Below, piece by piece: positions 35,401-47,500 of a stretch of DNA of 64,000 nt. Every line of letters starts with the position of its first letter. Position 1 is the first letter of the stretch. Position numbers and translations under genes: made by a program. Source of the stretch: Chlorocebus sabaeus. Its lineage: Eukaryota > Chordata > Mammalia > Primates > Cercopithecidae. Below the pieces are notes generated by a model. That model saw only the letters and a program-made list of their open reading frames with translations, made no database searches and was not told the DNA's origin. The stretch is from contig NC_132904.1 of NCBI RefSeq assembly GCF_047675955.1, forward strand, positions 64,103,435 to 64,167,434, read 5' to 3'.

Positions 35401-36384
35401 GCTATGGTGAAAAAGGAAATATCTTCCGTTCAAAACTGGAAAGATGCTTTCTGAGAAACTGCTCTGTGTTCTGTTAATTCATCTCACAGAGTTACACCTT
35501 TCCCTTCAAGAAGCCTTTCGCTAAGGCTGTTCTTGTGGAATTGGCAAAGGGATATTTGACAGCCCATAGAGGGCTATGGTGAAAAAGGAAATATCTTCCG
35601 TTCAAAACTGGAAAGAAGCTTTCTGAGAAACTGCTCTGTGTTCTGTTAATTCATCTCACAGAGTTACATCTTTCTCTTCAAGAAGTCTTTCGCTAAGGCT
35701 GTTCTTGAGGAATTGGCAAAGGGATATTTGGAAGCCCGTAGAGGGCTATGGTGAAAAAGGAAATATCTTCCGTTCAAAACTGGAAAGAAGCTTTCTGAGA
35801 AACTGCTCTGTGTTCTGTTAATTCATCTGACAGAGTTACATCTTTCACTTCAAGAAGCCTTTCGCTAAGGCTGTTCTTGAGGAATTGGCAAAGGGATATT
35901 TGGAAGCCCATAGAGGGCTATGGTGAAAAAGGAAATATCTTCCGTTCAAAACTGGAAAGAAGCTTTCTGAGAAACTGCTCTGTGTTCTGTTAATTCATCT
36001 CACAGAGTTACATCTTTCCCTTCAAGAAGCCTTCGCTAAGGCTGTTGTGGTAGAATTGGCAAAGGGATATCTGGAAGCCCATAGATTCCTATGGTGAAAA
36101 AGGAAATATCTTCCGTTCAAAACTGCGAAGAAGCTTTCTGAGAAACTGCTCTGTGTTCTGTTAATTCATCTCACAGAGTTACATCTTTCCCTTCAAGAAT
36201 CCTTTCGCTAAGGCTGTTCTTGTACAATTGGCAAAGGGATATCTGGAAGAGCATAGAGGGCTATGGTGAAAAAGGAAATATCTTCCATTCAAAACTGGAA
36301 AGAAGCTTTCTGAGAAACTGCTCTGTGTTCTGTAAATTCGTCTCACAGAGTTACATCTTTCCCTTCAAGAAGCCTTTCGCTAAG
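32433..36384 (+). repeat. Unit D2: 23-monomer higher-order unit (3,952 bp), copy 2
   Basis: Second copy, directly abutting D1 and with the same monomer order. Differences from D1 are scattered single changes: a lost A giving CTGGAAGAAGC near 33205, GGCTGTGGTG near 32997, TTTGCAAGCCC near 34525, AAGATGCC near 34996 and GATGCTTTC near 35443. After the end, the sequence follows the block that starts at 26590 instead of starting a third copy, so the junction near 36.4 kb is another exchange point. Confidence 0.85.
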
Positions 36385-39383
36385 TCTGTTCTTGTGGAAT
36401 TGGCAAAGGGATATTTGGAAGCCCATAGAGGCCTATGGTGAAAAAGGAAATATCTGCCGTTCAAAACTGGAAAGACGCTTTCTGAGAAACTGCTCTGTGT
36501 TCTGTTAATTCATCTCACAGAGTTACAGGTTTCCATTCAAGAAGCCTTTCGCTAAGGCTGTTCTTGTGGATTTGGCAAAGTGATATTTGGAAGCCCTTAG
36601 ATGGCTATCGTGAAAAAGGAAATATGTTCCGTTCAAAACTGGAAAGAATCTTTCTGAGAAACTGCTTTCTGTTCTGTTAATTCATCTCACAGAGTTACGT
36701 CTTCCCCTTCAAGAAGCCTTTCGCTAAGGCTGTTCTTGTGGAATTGGCAAATGGATATTTGGAAGCGCATAGAGGGCAATGGTGAAAAAGGAAATATCTT
36801 CCGTTCAAAACTGGAAAGAAACTTTCTGAGAAACTGCTCTGTGCCCTGTTAATTCATCTCACAGAGTTACATCTTTCCCTTCAAGAAGCCTTTCGCTAAG
36901 GCTGTTCTTGTGGAATTGGCAAAGTGATATTTGGAAGCCCATAGATGGCTATGGTGAAAAAGGAAATATCTTCCGTTCAAAACTGGAAAGAATCTTTCTG
37001 AGAAACTATTCTGTGTTCTGTTAATTCATCTCACGGAGTTACAACTTTCCCTTCAAGAAGCCATTCGCTAAGGCTGTTCTTGTGGAATCGGCAAAGGGAT
37101 ATTTGGAAGCCCATAGAGGGCTATGGTGAAAAAGGAAATATCTTCAGTTCAAAACTGGAAAGAAGCTTTCTGAGAAACTGCTCTGTGTTCTGTTAATTCA
37201 TCTCACAGAGTTACCTCTTTCCCTTCAAGAAGCCTTTCGATAAGGCTGTTCTTGTGGAAATGGCAAAGGGATATTTGGAAGCCCGTACAGGGCTATGGTG
37301 AAAAAGGAAGTATCTTCCGTTTAAAACTGGAAAGAAGCTTTCTGAGAAACTGCTCTGTGTTCTGTTAATTCATCTCACAGAGTTACATCTTTCCTTCAAG
37401 AAGCCTTTCGCTAAGGCTGTTCTTGTGGAATTGGCAAAGGGATATTTGGAAGCCCATAGAGGGCTGTGATGAAAAAGGAAATATCTTCCGTTCAAAACTG
37501 GAAAGACGCTTTCTGAGAAACTGCTCTGTGTTCTGTTAATTCATCTCACAGAGTTACAGGTTTCGCTTCAAGAAGCCTTTCGCTAAGGCTGTTCTTGTGG
37601 ATTTGGCAAAGTGATATTTGGAAGCCCTTAGATGGCTATGGTGAAAAAGGAAATATATTCCGTTCAAAACTGGACAGAATCTTTCTGAGAAACTGCTCTC
37701 TGTTCTGTTAATTCATCTCACAGAGTTACGTCTTCCCCTTCAAGAAGCCTTTCGCTAAGGCTGTTCTTGTGGAATTGGCAAAGGGATATTTGGAAGCGCA
37801 TAGAGGGCTATGGTGAAAAAGGAAATATCTTCCGTTCAAAACTGGAAAGAAACTTTCTGAGAAACTGCTCTGTGCTCTGTTAATTCATCTCACAGAGTTA
37901 CATCTTTCCCTTCAAGAAGCCTTTCGCTAAGGCTGTTCTTGTGGAATTGGCAAAGTGATATTTGGAAGCCCATAGATGGCTATGGTGAAAAAGGAAATAT
38001 CTTCCATTCAAAACTGGAAAGAATCTTTCTGAGAAACTGCTCTGTGTTCTGTTAATTCATCTCACAGAGTTACAACTTTTCCTTCAAGAAACCTTTCGCT
38101 AAGGCTCTTCTTGAGGAATTGGCAAAGGGATATTTGGAAGCCCTTAGAGGGCTATGGTGAAAGAGGAAATATCTTCCGTTCAAAACTGGAAAGAAGCTTT
38201 CTGAGAAACTGCTCTGTGTTCTGTTAATTCATCTCACAGAGTTACATCTTTCCCGTCAAGAGGCCTTACACTAGGGATGTTCTTGTGGAATTGGCAAAGG
38301 GATATTTAGAAGCCCATAGAGGGCTATGTTGAAAAAGGAAATATCTTCCGTTTAAAACTGGAAGGAAGCTTTCTGAGAAACTGTTCTGTGTTCTGTTAAT
38401 TCATCTCAGAGAGTTACATCTTTCCCTTCAAGAAGCCTTTCGCTAAGGCTGTTCTTGTGGAATTGGCATACGGATATTTGGAAGCCCATAGAGGGCTATG
38501 GTGAAAAAGGAAATATCTTCCGTTCAAAACTGGAAAGAAGCTTTCTGAGAAACTGCTCTGTGTTCTGTTAATTCATCTCACAGAGTTACCTCTTTCCCTT
38601 CAAGAAGCCTTTCGCTAAGGCTGTTCTTGTGGAAATAGCAAAGGGATATTTGGAAGCCCATACAGGGCTATGGTGAAAAAGGAAGTATCTTCCGTTTAAA
38701 ACTGGAAAAAAGCTTTATGAGAAACTGCTCTGTGTTCTGTTAATTCATCACACAGAGTTTCATCTTTCCCTTCAAGAAGCCTTTCCCTAAGGCTGTCCTA
38801 TTCTAATTGGCAAAGGGATATTTGACAGCCCATAGAGGTCTATGGTGAAAAAGGAAATATCTTCCGTTCAAAACTGGAAAGAAGCTTTCTGAGAACCTGC
38901 TCTGTTTGCTGTTAATTCATCTCACAGAGTTACATCTTTCCCTTCAAGAAGCCTTTCGCTAAGGCTGTTCTTGTGGAATTGGCAAAGGGATATTTGGAAG
39001 CCCATAGAGGGCTATGCTGAAAAAGGAAATAACTTCCGTTCAAAACTGGAAAGAAGCTTTCTGAGAAACTGCTCTGTGTTCTGTTAATTCATCTCACAGA
39101 GTTACATCGTTCCCTTCAAGAAGCCTTTCACTAAGGCTGTTCTTGTGGAATTGGCAAAGGGATATTTGGAAGCCCATAGAGGGCTATGGTGAAAAAGGAA
39201 ATATCTTCCGTTCAAAACAGGGAAGAAGCTTTCTGAGAAACTGCTCTGTGTTCTGTCAATTCATCTCACAGAGTTACATCTTTCCCTTCAAGAAGCCTTT
39301 TTCTAAGGCTGTTCTTGTAGAATCGGCAAAGTTATATTTGGAAGCCCATAGAGGGCTATGGTGAAAAAGGAAATATCTTCCGT
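36385..39383 (+). repeat. Domain E, left mosaic
   Basis: About 17 monomers assembled from pieces seen elsewhere. 36385-37200 matches 26590-27405. About 37.48-38.18 kb follows the D-type series (GACGCTTTC, ACAGGTTTC, CTCTCTG, GTCTTCCCC, CAACTTTTCC). About 38.24-38.7 kb follows the C-type series (CCCGTCAAGAGGCC, GGCATACGG; offset 13,234 bp to the 25.2-kb copy). About 38.8-39.36 kb follows the GTTTGCTG and AAACAGGGAAG monomers of D. Only alpha satellite is present. Confidence 0.68.
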
Positions 39384-42300
39384 TCAAAACTGGAAAGAAA
39401 CTTTCTGAGAAACTGCTCTGTGCTCTGTTAATTCATCTCACAGAGTTACATCTTTCCCTTCAAGAAGCCTTTCGCTAAGGCTGTTCTTGTGGAATTGGCA
39501 AAGGGATATTTGGAAGCCCTTAGATGGCTATCGTGAAAAAGGAAATATATTCCGTTCAAAACTGGAAAGAATCTTTCTGAGAAACTGCTTTCTGTTCTGT
39601 TAATTCATCTCACAGAGTTACGTCTTCCCCTTCAAGAAGCCTTTCGCTAAGGCTGTTCTTGTGGAATTGGCAAATGGATATTTTGAGGCGCATAGAGGGC
39701 TATGGTGAAAAAGGAAATATCTTCCGTTCAAAACTGGAAAGAAACTTTCTGAGAAACTGCTCTGTGCTCTGTTAATTCATCTCACAGAGTTACATCTTTC
39801 CCTTCAAGAAGCCTTTCGCTAAGGCTGTTCTTGTGGAATTGGCAAAGTGATATTTGGAAGTCCATAGATGGCTATGGTGAAAAAGGAAATATCTTCCGTT
39901 CAAAACTGGAAAGAATCTTTCTGAGAAACTGCTCTGTGTTCTGTTAATTCATCTCACGGAGTTACAACTTTCCCTTCAAGAAGCCATTCGCTAAGGCTGT
40001 TCTTGTGGAATCGGCAAAGGGATATTTGGAAGCCCATAGAGGGCTATGGTGAAAAAGGAAATATCTTCAGTTCAAAACTGGAAAGAAGCTTTCTGAGAAA
40101 CTGCTCTGTGTTCTGTTAATTCATCTCACAGAGTTACCTCTTTCCCTTCAAGAAGCCTTTCGCTAAGGCTGTTCTTGTGGAAATGGCAAAGGGATATTTG
40201 GAAGCCCATACAGGGCTATGGTGAAAAAGGAAGTATCTTCCGTTTAAAACTGGAAATAAGCTTTCTGAGAAACTGCTCTGTGTTCTGTTAATTCATCTCA
40301 CAGAGTTACATCTTTCCTTCAAGAAGCCTTTCGCTAAGGCTGTTCTTGTGGAATTGGCAAAGGGATATTTGGAAGCCCATAGAGGGCTATGGTGAAAAAG
40401 GAAATATCTTCCGTTCAAAACTGGAAAGACGCTTTCTGAGAAACTGCTCTGTGTTCTGTTAATTCATCTCACAGAGTTACAGGTTTCCCTTCAAGAAGCC
40501 TTTCGCTAAGGCTGTTCTTGTGGATTTGGCAAAGTGATATTTGGAAGCCCTTAGATGGCTATGGTGAAAAAGGAAATACCTTCCGTTCAAAACTGGAAAG
40601 AATCTTTCTGAGAAACTGCTCTGTGTTCTGTTAATTCATCTCACAGAGTTACATCTTTCCCTTCAAGAAGCCTTTCGCTAAGGCTGTTCTTGTGGAATTG
40701 GCAAAGGGATATTTGGAAGCCCATAGAGGGCTATGGTGAAAAAGGAAATATCTTCCGTTCAAAACTGGAAAGAAGCTTTCTGAGAAACGGCTCTGTGTTC
40801 TGTTAATTCATCTCAAGGAGTTACATCTTTCCCTTCAAGAAGCGTTTCGCTAAGGCTGTTCTTGCGGAATTGGCAAAGGGATATTTGGAAGCCGATAGAG
40901 GGCTACGGTGAAAAAGGAAATATCTTCCGTTCTAAACTGGAAAGAAGCTTTCTGAGAAACTGCTCTGTGTTCTGTTAATTCATCTCACAGAGTTACATCT
41001 TTCCCTTCAAGAAGCCTTTTTCCAAGGCTGTTCCTGTAGAATCGGCAAAGTTATATTTGGAAGCCCATAGAGGGCTATGGTGAAAAAGGAAATATCTTCC
41101 GTTCAAAACTGGAAAGAAGCTTTCTGAGAAACTGCTCTGTGTTCTGTTAATTCATCTCACAGAGTTACCTCTTTCTCTTCAAGAAGCCTTTCGCTAAGGC
41201 TGTTCTTGTGGAAATGGCAAAGGGATATTTGGAAGCCCATACAGGGCTATGGTGAAAAAGGAAGTATCTTCCGTTTAAAACTGGAAAAAACTTTATGAGA
41301 AACTGCTCTGTGTTCTGTTAATTCATCACACAGAGTTACATCTTTCCCTTCAAGAAGCCTTTCGCTAAGGCTGTCCTATTGGAATTGGCAAAGGGATATT
41401 TGACAGCCCATAGAGGTCTATGGTGAAAAAGGAAATATCTTCCGTTCAAAACTGGAAAGAAGCTTTCTGAGAAACTGCTCTGTTTGCTGTTAATTCATCT
41501 CACAGAGTTACATCTTTCCCTTCAAGAAGCCTTTCGCTAAGGCTGTTCTTGTGGAATTGGCAAAGGGATATTTGGAAGCCCATAGAGGGCTATGCTGAAA
41601 AAGGAAATAACTTCCGTTCAAAACTGGAAAGAAGCTTTCTGAGAAACTGCTCTGTGTTCTGTTAATTCATCTCACAGAGTTACATCGTTCCCTTCAAGAA
41701 GCCTTTCACTAAGGCTGTTCTTGTGGAATTGGCAAAGGGATATTTGGAAGCCCATAGAGGGCTATGGTGAAAAAGGAAATATCTTCCGTTCAAAACAGGG
41801 AAGAAGCTTTCTGAGAAACTGCTCTGTGTTCTGTTAATTCATCTCACAGAGTTACATCTTTCCCTTCAAGAAGCCTTTTTCTAAGGCTGTTCTTGTAGAA
41901 TCGGTAAAGTTATATTTGGAAGCCCATAGAGGGCTATGGTGAAAAAGGAAATATCTTCCGTTCAAAACTGGAAAGAAGCTTTCTGAGAAACTGCTCTGTG
42001 TTCTGTTAATTCATCTCACAGAGTTACACCTTTCCCTTCAAGAAGCCTTTCGCTAAGGCTGTTCTTGTGGAATTGGCAAAGGGATATTTGACAGCCCTTA
42101 GAGGGCTATGGTGAAAAAGGAAATATCTTCCGTTCAAAACTGGAAAGAAGCTTTCTGAGAAACTGCTCTGTGTTCTGTTAATTCATCTCACAGAGTTACA
42201 CCTTTCCCTTCAAGAAGCCTTTCGCTAAGGCTGTTCTTGTGGAATTGGCAAAGGGATATTTGACAGCCCATAGAGGGCTCTGGTGAAAAAGGAAATAACT

Positions 42301-44539
42301 TCCGTTCAAAACTGGAAAGAAGCTTTCTGAGAAACTGCTCTGTGTTCTGTTAATTCATCTCACAGAGTTACATCTTTCCCTTCAAGAAGCTTTTCGCTAA
42401 GGCTGTTCTTGAGGAATTGGCAAAGGGATATTTGGAAGCCCATAGAGGGCTATGGTGAAAAAGGAAATATCTTCCGTTCAAAACTGGAAAGAATCTTTCT
42501 GAGAAACTGCTCTGTGTTCTGTTAATTCATCTCACAGAGTTACCTCTTTCTCTTCAAGAAGCCTTTCGCTAAGGCTGTTCTTGTGGAAATGGCAAAGGGA
42601 TATTTGGAAGCCCATACAGGGCTATGGTGAAAAAGGAAGTATCTTCCGTTTAAAACTGGAAAAAACTTTATGAGAAACTGCTCTGTGTTCTGTTAATTCA
42701 TCACACAGAGTTACATCTTTCCCTTCAAGAAGCCTTTCGCTAAGGCTGTCCTATTGGAATTGGCAAAGGGATATTTGACAGCCCATAGAGGTCTATGGTG
42801 AAAAAGGAAATATCTTCCGTTCAAAACTGGAAAGAAGCTTTCTGAGAAACTGCTCTGTTTGCTGTTAATTCATCTCACAGAGTTACATCTTTCCCTTCAA
42901 GAAGCCTTTCGCTAAGGCTGTTCTTGTGGAATTGGCAAAGGGATATTTGGAAGCCCATAGAGGGCTATGCTGAAAAAGGAAATAACTTCCGTTCAAAACT
43001 GGAAAGAAGCTTTCTGAGAAACTGCTCTGTGTTCTGTTAATTCATCTCACAGAGTTACATCGTTCCCTTCAAGAAGCCTTTCACTAAGGCTGTTCTTGTG
43101 GAATTGGCAAAGGGATATTTGGAAGCCCATAGAGGGCTATGGTGAAAAAGGAAATATCTTCCGTTCAAAACAGGGAAGAAGCTTTCTGAGAAACTGCTCT
43201 GTGTTCTGTTAATTCATCTCACAGAGTTACATCTTTCCCTTCAAGAAGCCTTTTTCTAAGGCTGTTCTTGTAGAATCGGTAAAGTTATATTTGGAAGCCC
43301 ATAGAGGGCTATGGTGAAAAAGGAAATATCTTCCGTTCAAAACTGGAAAGAAGCTTTCTGAGAAACTGCTCTGTGTTCTGTTAATTCATCTCACAGAGTT
43401 ACACCTTTCCCTTCAAGAAGCCTTTCGCTAAGGCTGTTCTTGTGGAATTGGCAAAGGGATATTTGACAGCCCTTAGAGGGCTATGGTGAAAAAGGAAATA
43501 TCTTCCGTTCAAAACTGGAAAGAAGCTTTCTGAGAAACTGCTCTGTGTTCTGTTAATTCATCTCACAGAGTTACACCTTTCCCTTCAAGAAGCCTTTCGC
43601 TAAGGCTGTTCTTGTGGAATTGGCAAAGGGATATTTGACAGCCCATAGAGGGCTCTGGTGAAAAAGGAAATAACTTCCGTTCAAAACTGGAAAGAAGCTT
43701 TCTGAGAAACTGCTCTGTGTTCTGTTAATTCATCTCACAGAGTTACATCTTTCCCTTCAAGAAGCCTTTCGCTAAGGCTGTTCTTGTGGAATCGGCAAAC
43801 TGATATTTGGAAGCCCAAAGAGGGCTATGGTGAAAAAGGAAATATCTTCCGTTCAAAACTGGAAAGAAGCTTTCTGAGAAACTGCTCTGTGTTCTCTTAA
43901 TTCATCTCACAGAGTTACATCTTTCCTTCAAGAAGCCTTTCGCTAAGGCTGTTCTTGTGGAATTGGCAAATAGATATTTGCAAGCCCATAGTGGGCTATG
44001 GTGAAAAAGGAAATATCTTCCGTTCAAAACTGGAAAGAAGCTTTCTGAGAAACTGCTCTGTGTTCTGTTAATTCATCTCACAGAGTTACATCTTTCCCTT
44101 CAAGAAGCCTTTCGCTAAGGCTGTTCTTGTGGAATTGGCAAAGGGATATTTGGAATCCCATAGAGGCCTATGGTGAAAAAGGAAATATCTTCCGTTCAAA
44201 ACTGGAAAGACGCTTTCTGAGAAACTGCTCTGTGTTCTGTTAATTCATCTCACAGAGTTACATCTTTCCCTTCAAGAAGCCTTTCGCTAAGGCTGTTCTT
44301 GTGGATTTGACAAAGTGATATTTGGAAGCCCTTAGATGGCTATGGTGAAAAAGGAAATATATTCCGTTCAAAACTGGAAAGAATCATTCTGAGAAACTGC
44401 TCTCTGTTCTGTTAATTCATCTCACAGAGTTACGTCTTCCCCTTCAAGAATCCTTTCGCTAAGTCTGTTCTTGTGGAATTGGCAAAGGGATATTTGGAAG
44501 CGCATAGAGGGCTATGGTGAAAAAGGAAATATCTTCCTT
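39384..44539 (+). repeat. Unit E1: 30-monomer unit (5,156 bp)
   Basis: The left part (39384-42540) matches 44540-47696 at 5,156 bp, for example CAAATGGATA with ATTTTGAGGCG at 39671/44827. The right part (about 43690-44539) matches 49535-50384 at 5,845 bp, with ATCGGCAAAC at 43791/49636. The middle is a second pass through the 41166-42540 block (listed separately). E1 and E2 therefore share both flanks but differ in the centre. Left-part copies are almost identical by eye; one difference is AAGCTTTTCGC near 42389, where E2 has AAGCCTTTCGC. Confidence 0.8.
41166..43740 (+). repeat. 1,375-bp (8-monomer) tandem duplication inside E1
   Basis: The block 41166-42540 is repeated from 42541. ACCTCTTTCTC lies at 41167 and 42542. 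The copies share the CATACAGGG module, CTGGAAAAAACTTTATGAG, CATCACACAGAG, GTCCTATTGG, GTTTGCTG, ATGCTGAAAAAGG with AAATAACTTCC, TACATCGTTCCC, AAACAGGGAAG, GTAGAATCGGTAAAG and two ACACCTTTCCC monomers. E2 (46323 onward) has this block once, so the doubling is specific to E1 in this window. Confidence 0.82.
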
Positions 44540-47500
44540 TCAAAACTGGAAAGAAACTTTCTGAGAAACTGCTCTGTGCTCTGTTAATTCATCTCACAGA
44601 GTTACATCTTTCCCTTCAAGAAGCCTTTCGCTAAGGCTGTTCTTGTGGAATTGGCAAAGGGATATTTGGAAGCCCTTAGATGGCTATCGTGAAAAAGGAA
44701 ATATATTCCGTTCAAAACTGGAAAGAATCTTTCTGAGAAACTGCTTTCTGTTCTGTTAATTCATCTCACAGAGTTACGTCTTCCCCTTCAAGAAGCCTTT
44801 CGCTAAGGCTGTTCTTGTGGAATTGGCAAATGGATATTTTGAGGCGCATAGAGGGCTATGGTGAAAAAGGAAATATCTTCCGTTCAAAACTGGAAAGAAA
44901 CTTTCTGAGAAACTGCTCTGTGCTCTGTTAATTCATCTCACAGAGTTACATCTTTCCCTTCAAGAAGCCTTTCGCTAAGGCTGTTCTTGTGGAATTGGCA
45001 AAGTGATATTTGGAAGTCCATAGATGGCTATGGTGAAAAAGGAAATATCTTCCGTTCAAAACTGGAAAGAATCTTTCTGAGAAACTGCTCTGTGTTCTGT
45101 TAATTCATCTCACGGAGTTACAACTTTCCCTTCAAGAAGCCATTCGCTAAGGCTGTTCTTGTGGAATCGGCAAAGGGATATTTGGAAGCCCATAGAGGGC
45201 TATGGTGAAAAAGGAAATATCTTCAGTTCAAAACTGGAAAGAAGCTTTCTGAGAAACTGCTCTGTGTTCTGTTAATTCATCTCACAGAGTTACCTCTTTC
45301 CCTTCAAGAAGCCTTTCGCTAAGGCTGTTCTTGTGGAAATGGCAAAGGGATATTTGGAAGCCCATACAGGGCTATGGTGAAAAAGGAAGTATCTTCCGTT
45401 TAAAACTGGAAATAAGCTTTCTGAGAAACTGCTCTGTGTTCTGTTAATTCATCTCACAGAGTTACATCTTTCCTTCAAGAAGCCTTTCGCTAAGGCTGTT
45501 CTTGTGGAATTGGCAAAGGGATATTTGGAAGCCCATAGAGGGCTATGGTGAAAAAGGAAATATCTTCCGTTCAAAACTGGAAAGACGCTTTCTGAGAAAC
45601 TGCTCTGTGTTCTGTTAATTCATCTCACAGAGTTACAGGTTTCCCTTCAAGAAGCCTTTCGCTAAGGCTGTTCTTGTGGATTTGGCAAAGTGATATTTGG
45701 AAGCCCTTAGATGGCTATGGTGAAAAAGGAAATACCTTCCGTTCAAAACTGGAAAGAATCTTTCTGAGAAACTGCTCTGTGTTCTGTTAATTCATCTCAC
45801 AGAGTTACATCTTTCCCTTCAAGAAGCCTTTCGCTAAGGCTGTTCTTGTGGAATTGGCAAAGGGATATTTGGAAGCCCATAGAGGGCTATGGTGAAAAAG
45901 GAAATATCTTCCGTTCAAAACTGGAAAGAAGCTTTCTGAGAAACGGCTCTGTGTTCTGTTAATTCATCTCAAGGAGTTACATCTTTCCCTTCAAGAAGCG
46001 TTTCGCTAAGGCTGTTCTTGCGGAATTGGCAAAGGGATATTTGGAAGCCGATAGAGGGCTACGGTGAAAAAGGAAATATCTTCCGTTCTAAACTGGAAAG
46101 AAGCTTTCTGAGAAACTGCTCTGTGTTCTGTTAATTCATCTCACAGAGTTACATCTTTCCCTTCAAGAAGCCTTTTTCCAAGGCTGTTCCTGTAGAATCG
46201 GCAAAGTTATATTTGGAAGCCCATAGAGGGCTATGGTGAAAAAGGAAATATCTTCCGTTCAAAACTGGAAAGAAGCTTTCTGAGAAACTGCTCTGTGTTC
46301 TGTTAATTCATCTCACAGAGTTACCTCTTTCTCTTCAAGAAGCCTTTCGCTAAGGCTGTTCTTGTGGAAATGGCAAAGGGATATTTGGAAGCCCATACAG
46401 GGCTATGGTGAAAAAGGAAGTATCTTCCGTTTAAAACTGGAAAAAACTTTATGAGAAACTGCTCTGTGTTCTGTTAATTCATCACACAGAGTTACATCTT
46501 TCCCTTCAAGAAGCCTTTCGCTAAGGCTGTCCTATTGGAATTGGCAAAGGGATATTTGACAGCCCATAGAGGTCTATGGTGAAAAAGGAAATATCTTCCG
46601 TTCAAAACTGGAAAGAAGCTTTCTGAGAAACTGCTCTGTTTGCTGTTAATTCATCTCACAGAGTTACATCTTTCCCTTCAAGAAGCCTTTCGCTAAGGCT
46701 GTTCTTGTGGAATTGGCAAAGGGATATTTGGAAGCCCATAGAGGGCTATGCTGAAAAAGGAAATAACTTCCGTTCAAAACTGGAAAGAAGCTTTCTGAGA
46801 AACTGCTCTGTGTTCTGTTAATTCATCTCACAGAGTTACATCGTTCCCTTCAAGAAGCCTTTCACTAAGGCTGTTCTTGTGGAATTGGCAAAGGGATATT
46901 TGGAAGCCCATAGAGGGCTATGGTGAAAAAGGAAATATCTTCCGTTCAAAACAGGGAAGAAGCTTTCTGAGAAACTGCTCTGTGTTCTGTTAATTCATCT
47001 CACAGAGTTACATCTTTCCCTTCAAGAAGCCTTTTTCTAAGGCTGTTCTTGTAGAATCGGTAAAGTTATATTTGGAAGCCCATAGAGGGCTATGGTGAAA
47101 AAGGAAATATCTTCCGTTCAAAACTGGAAAGAAGCTTTCTGAGAAACTGCTCTGTGTTCTGTTAATTCATCTCACAGAGTTACACCTTTCCCTTCAAGAA
47201 GCCTTTCGCTAAGGCTGTTCTTGTGGAATTGGCAAAGGGATATTTGACAGCCCTTAGAGGGCTATGGTGAAAAAGGAAATATCTTCCGTTCAAAACTGGA
47301 AAGAAGCTTTCTGAGAAACTGCTCTGTGTTCTGTTAATTCATCTCACAGAGTTACACCTTTCCCTTCAAGAAGCCTTTCGCTAAGGCTGTTCTTGTGGAA
47401 TTGGCAAAGGGATATTTGACAGCCCATAGAGGGCTCTGGTGAAAAAGGAAATAACTTCCGTTCAAAACTGGAAAGAAGCTTTCTGAGAAACTGCTCTGTG

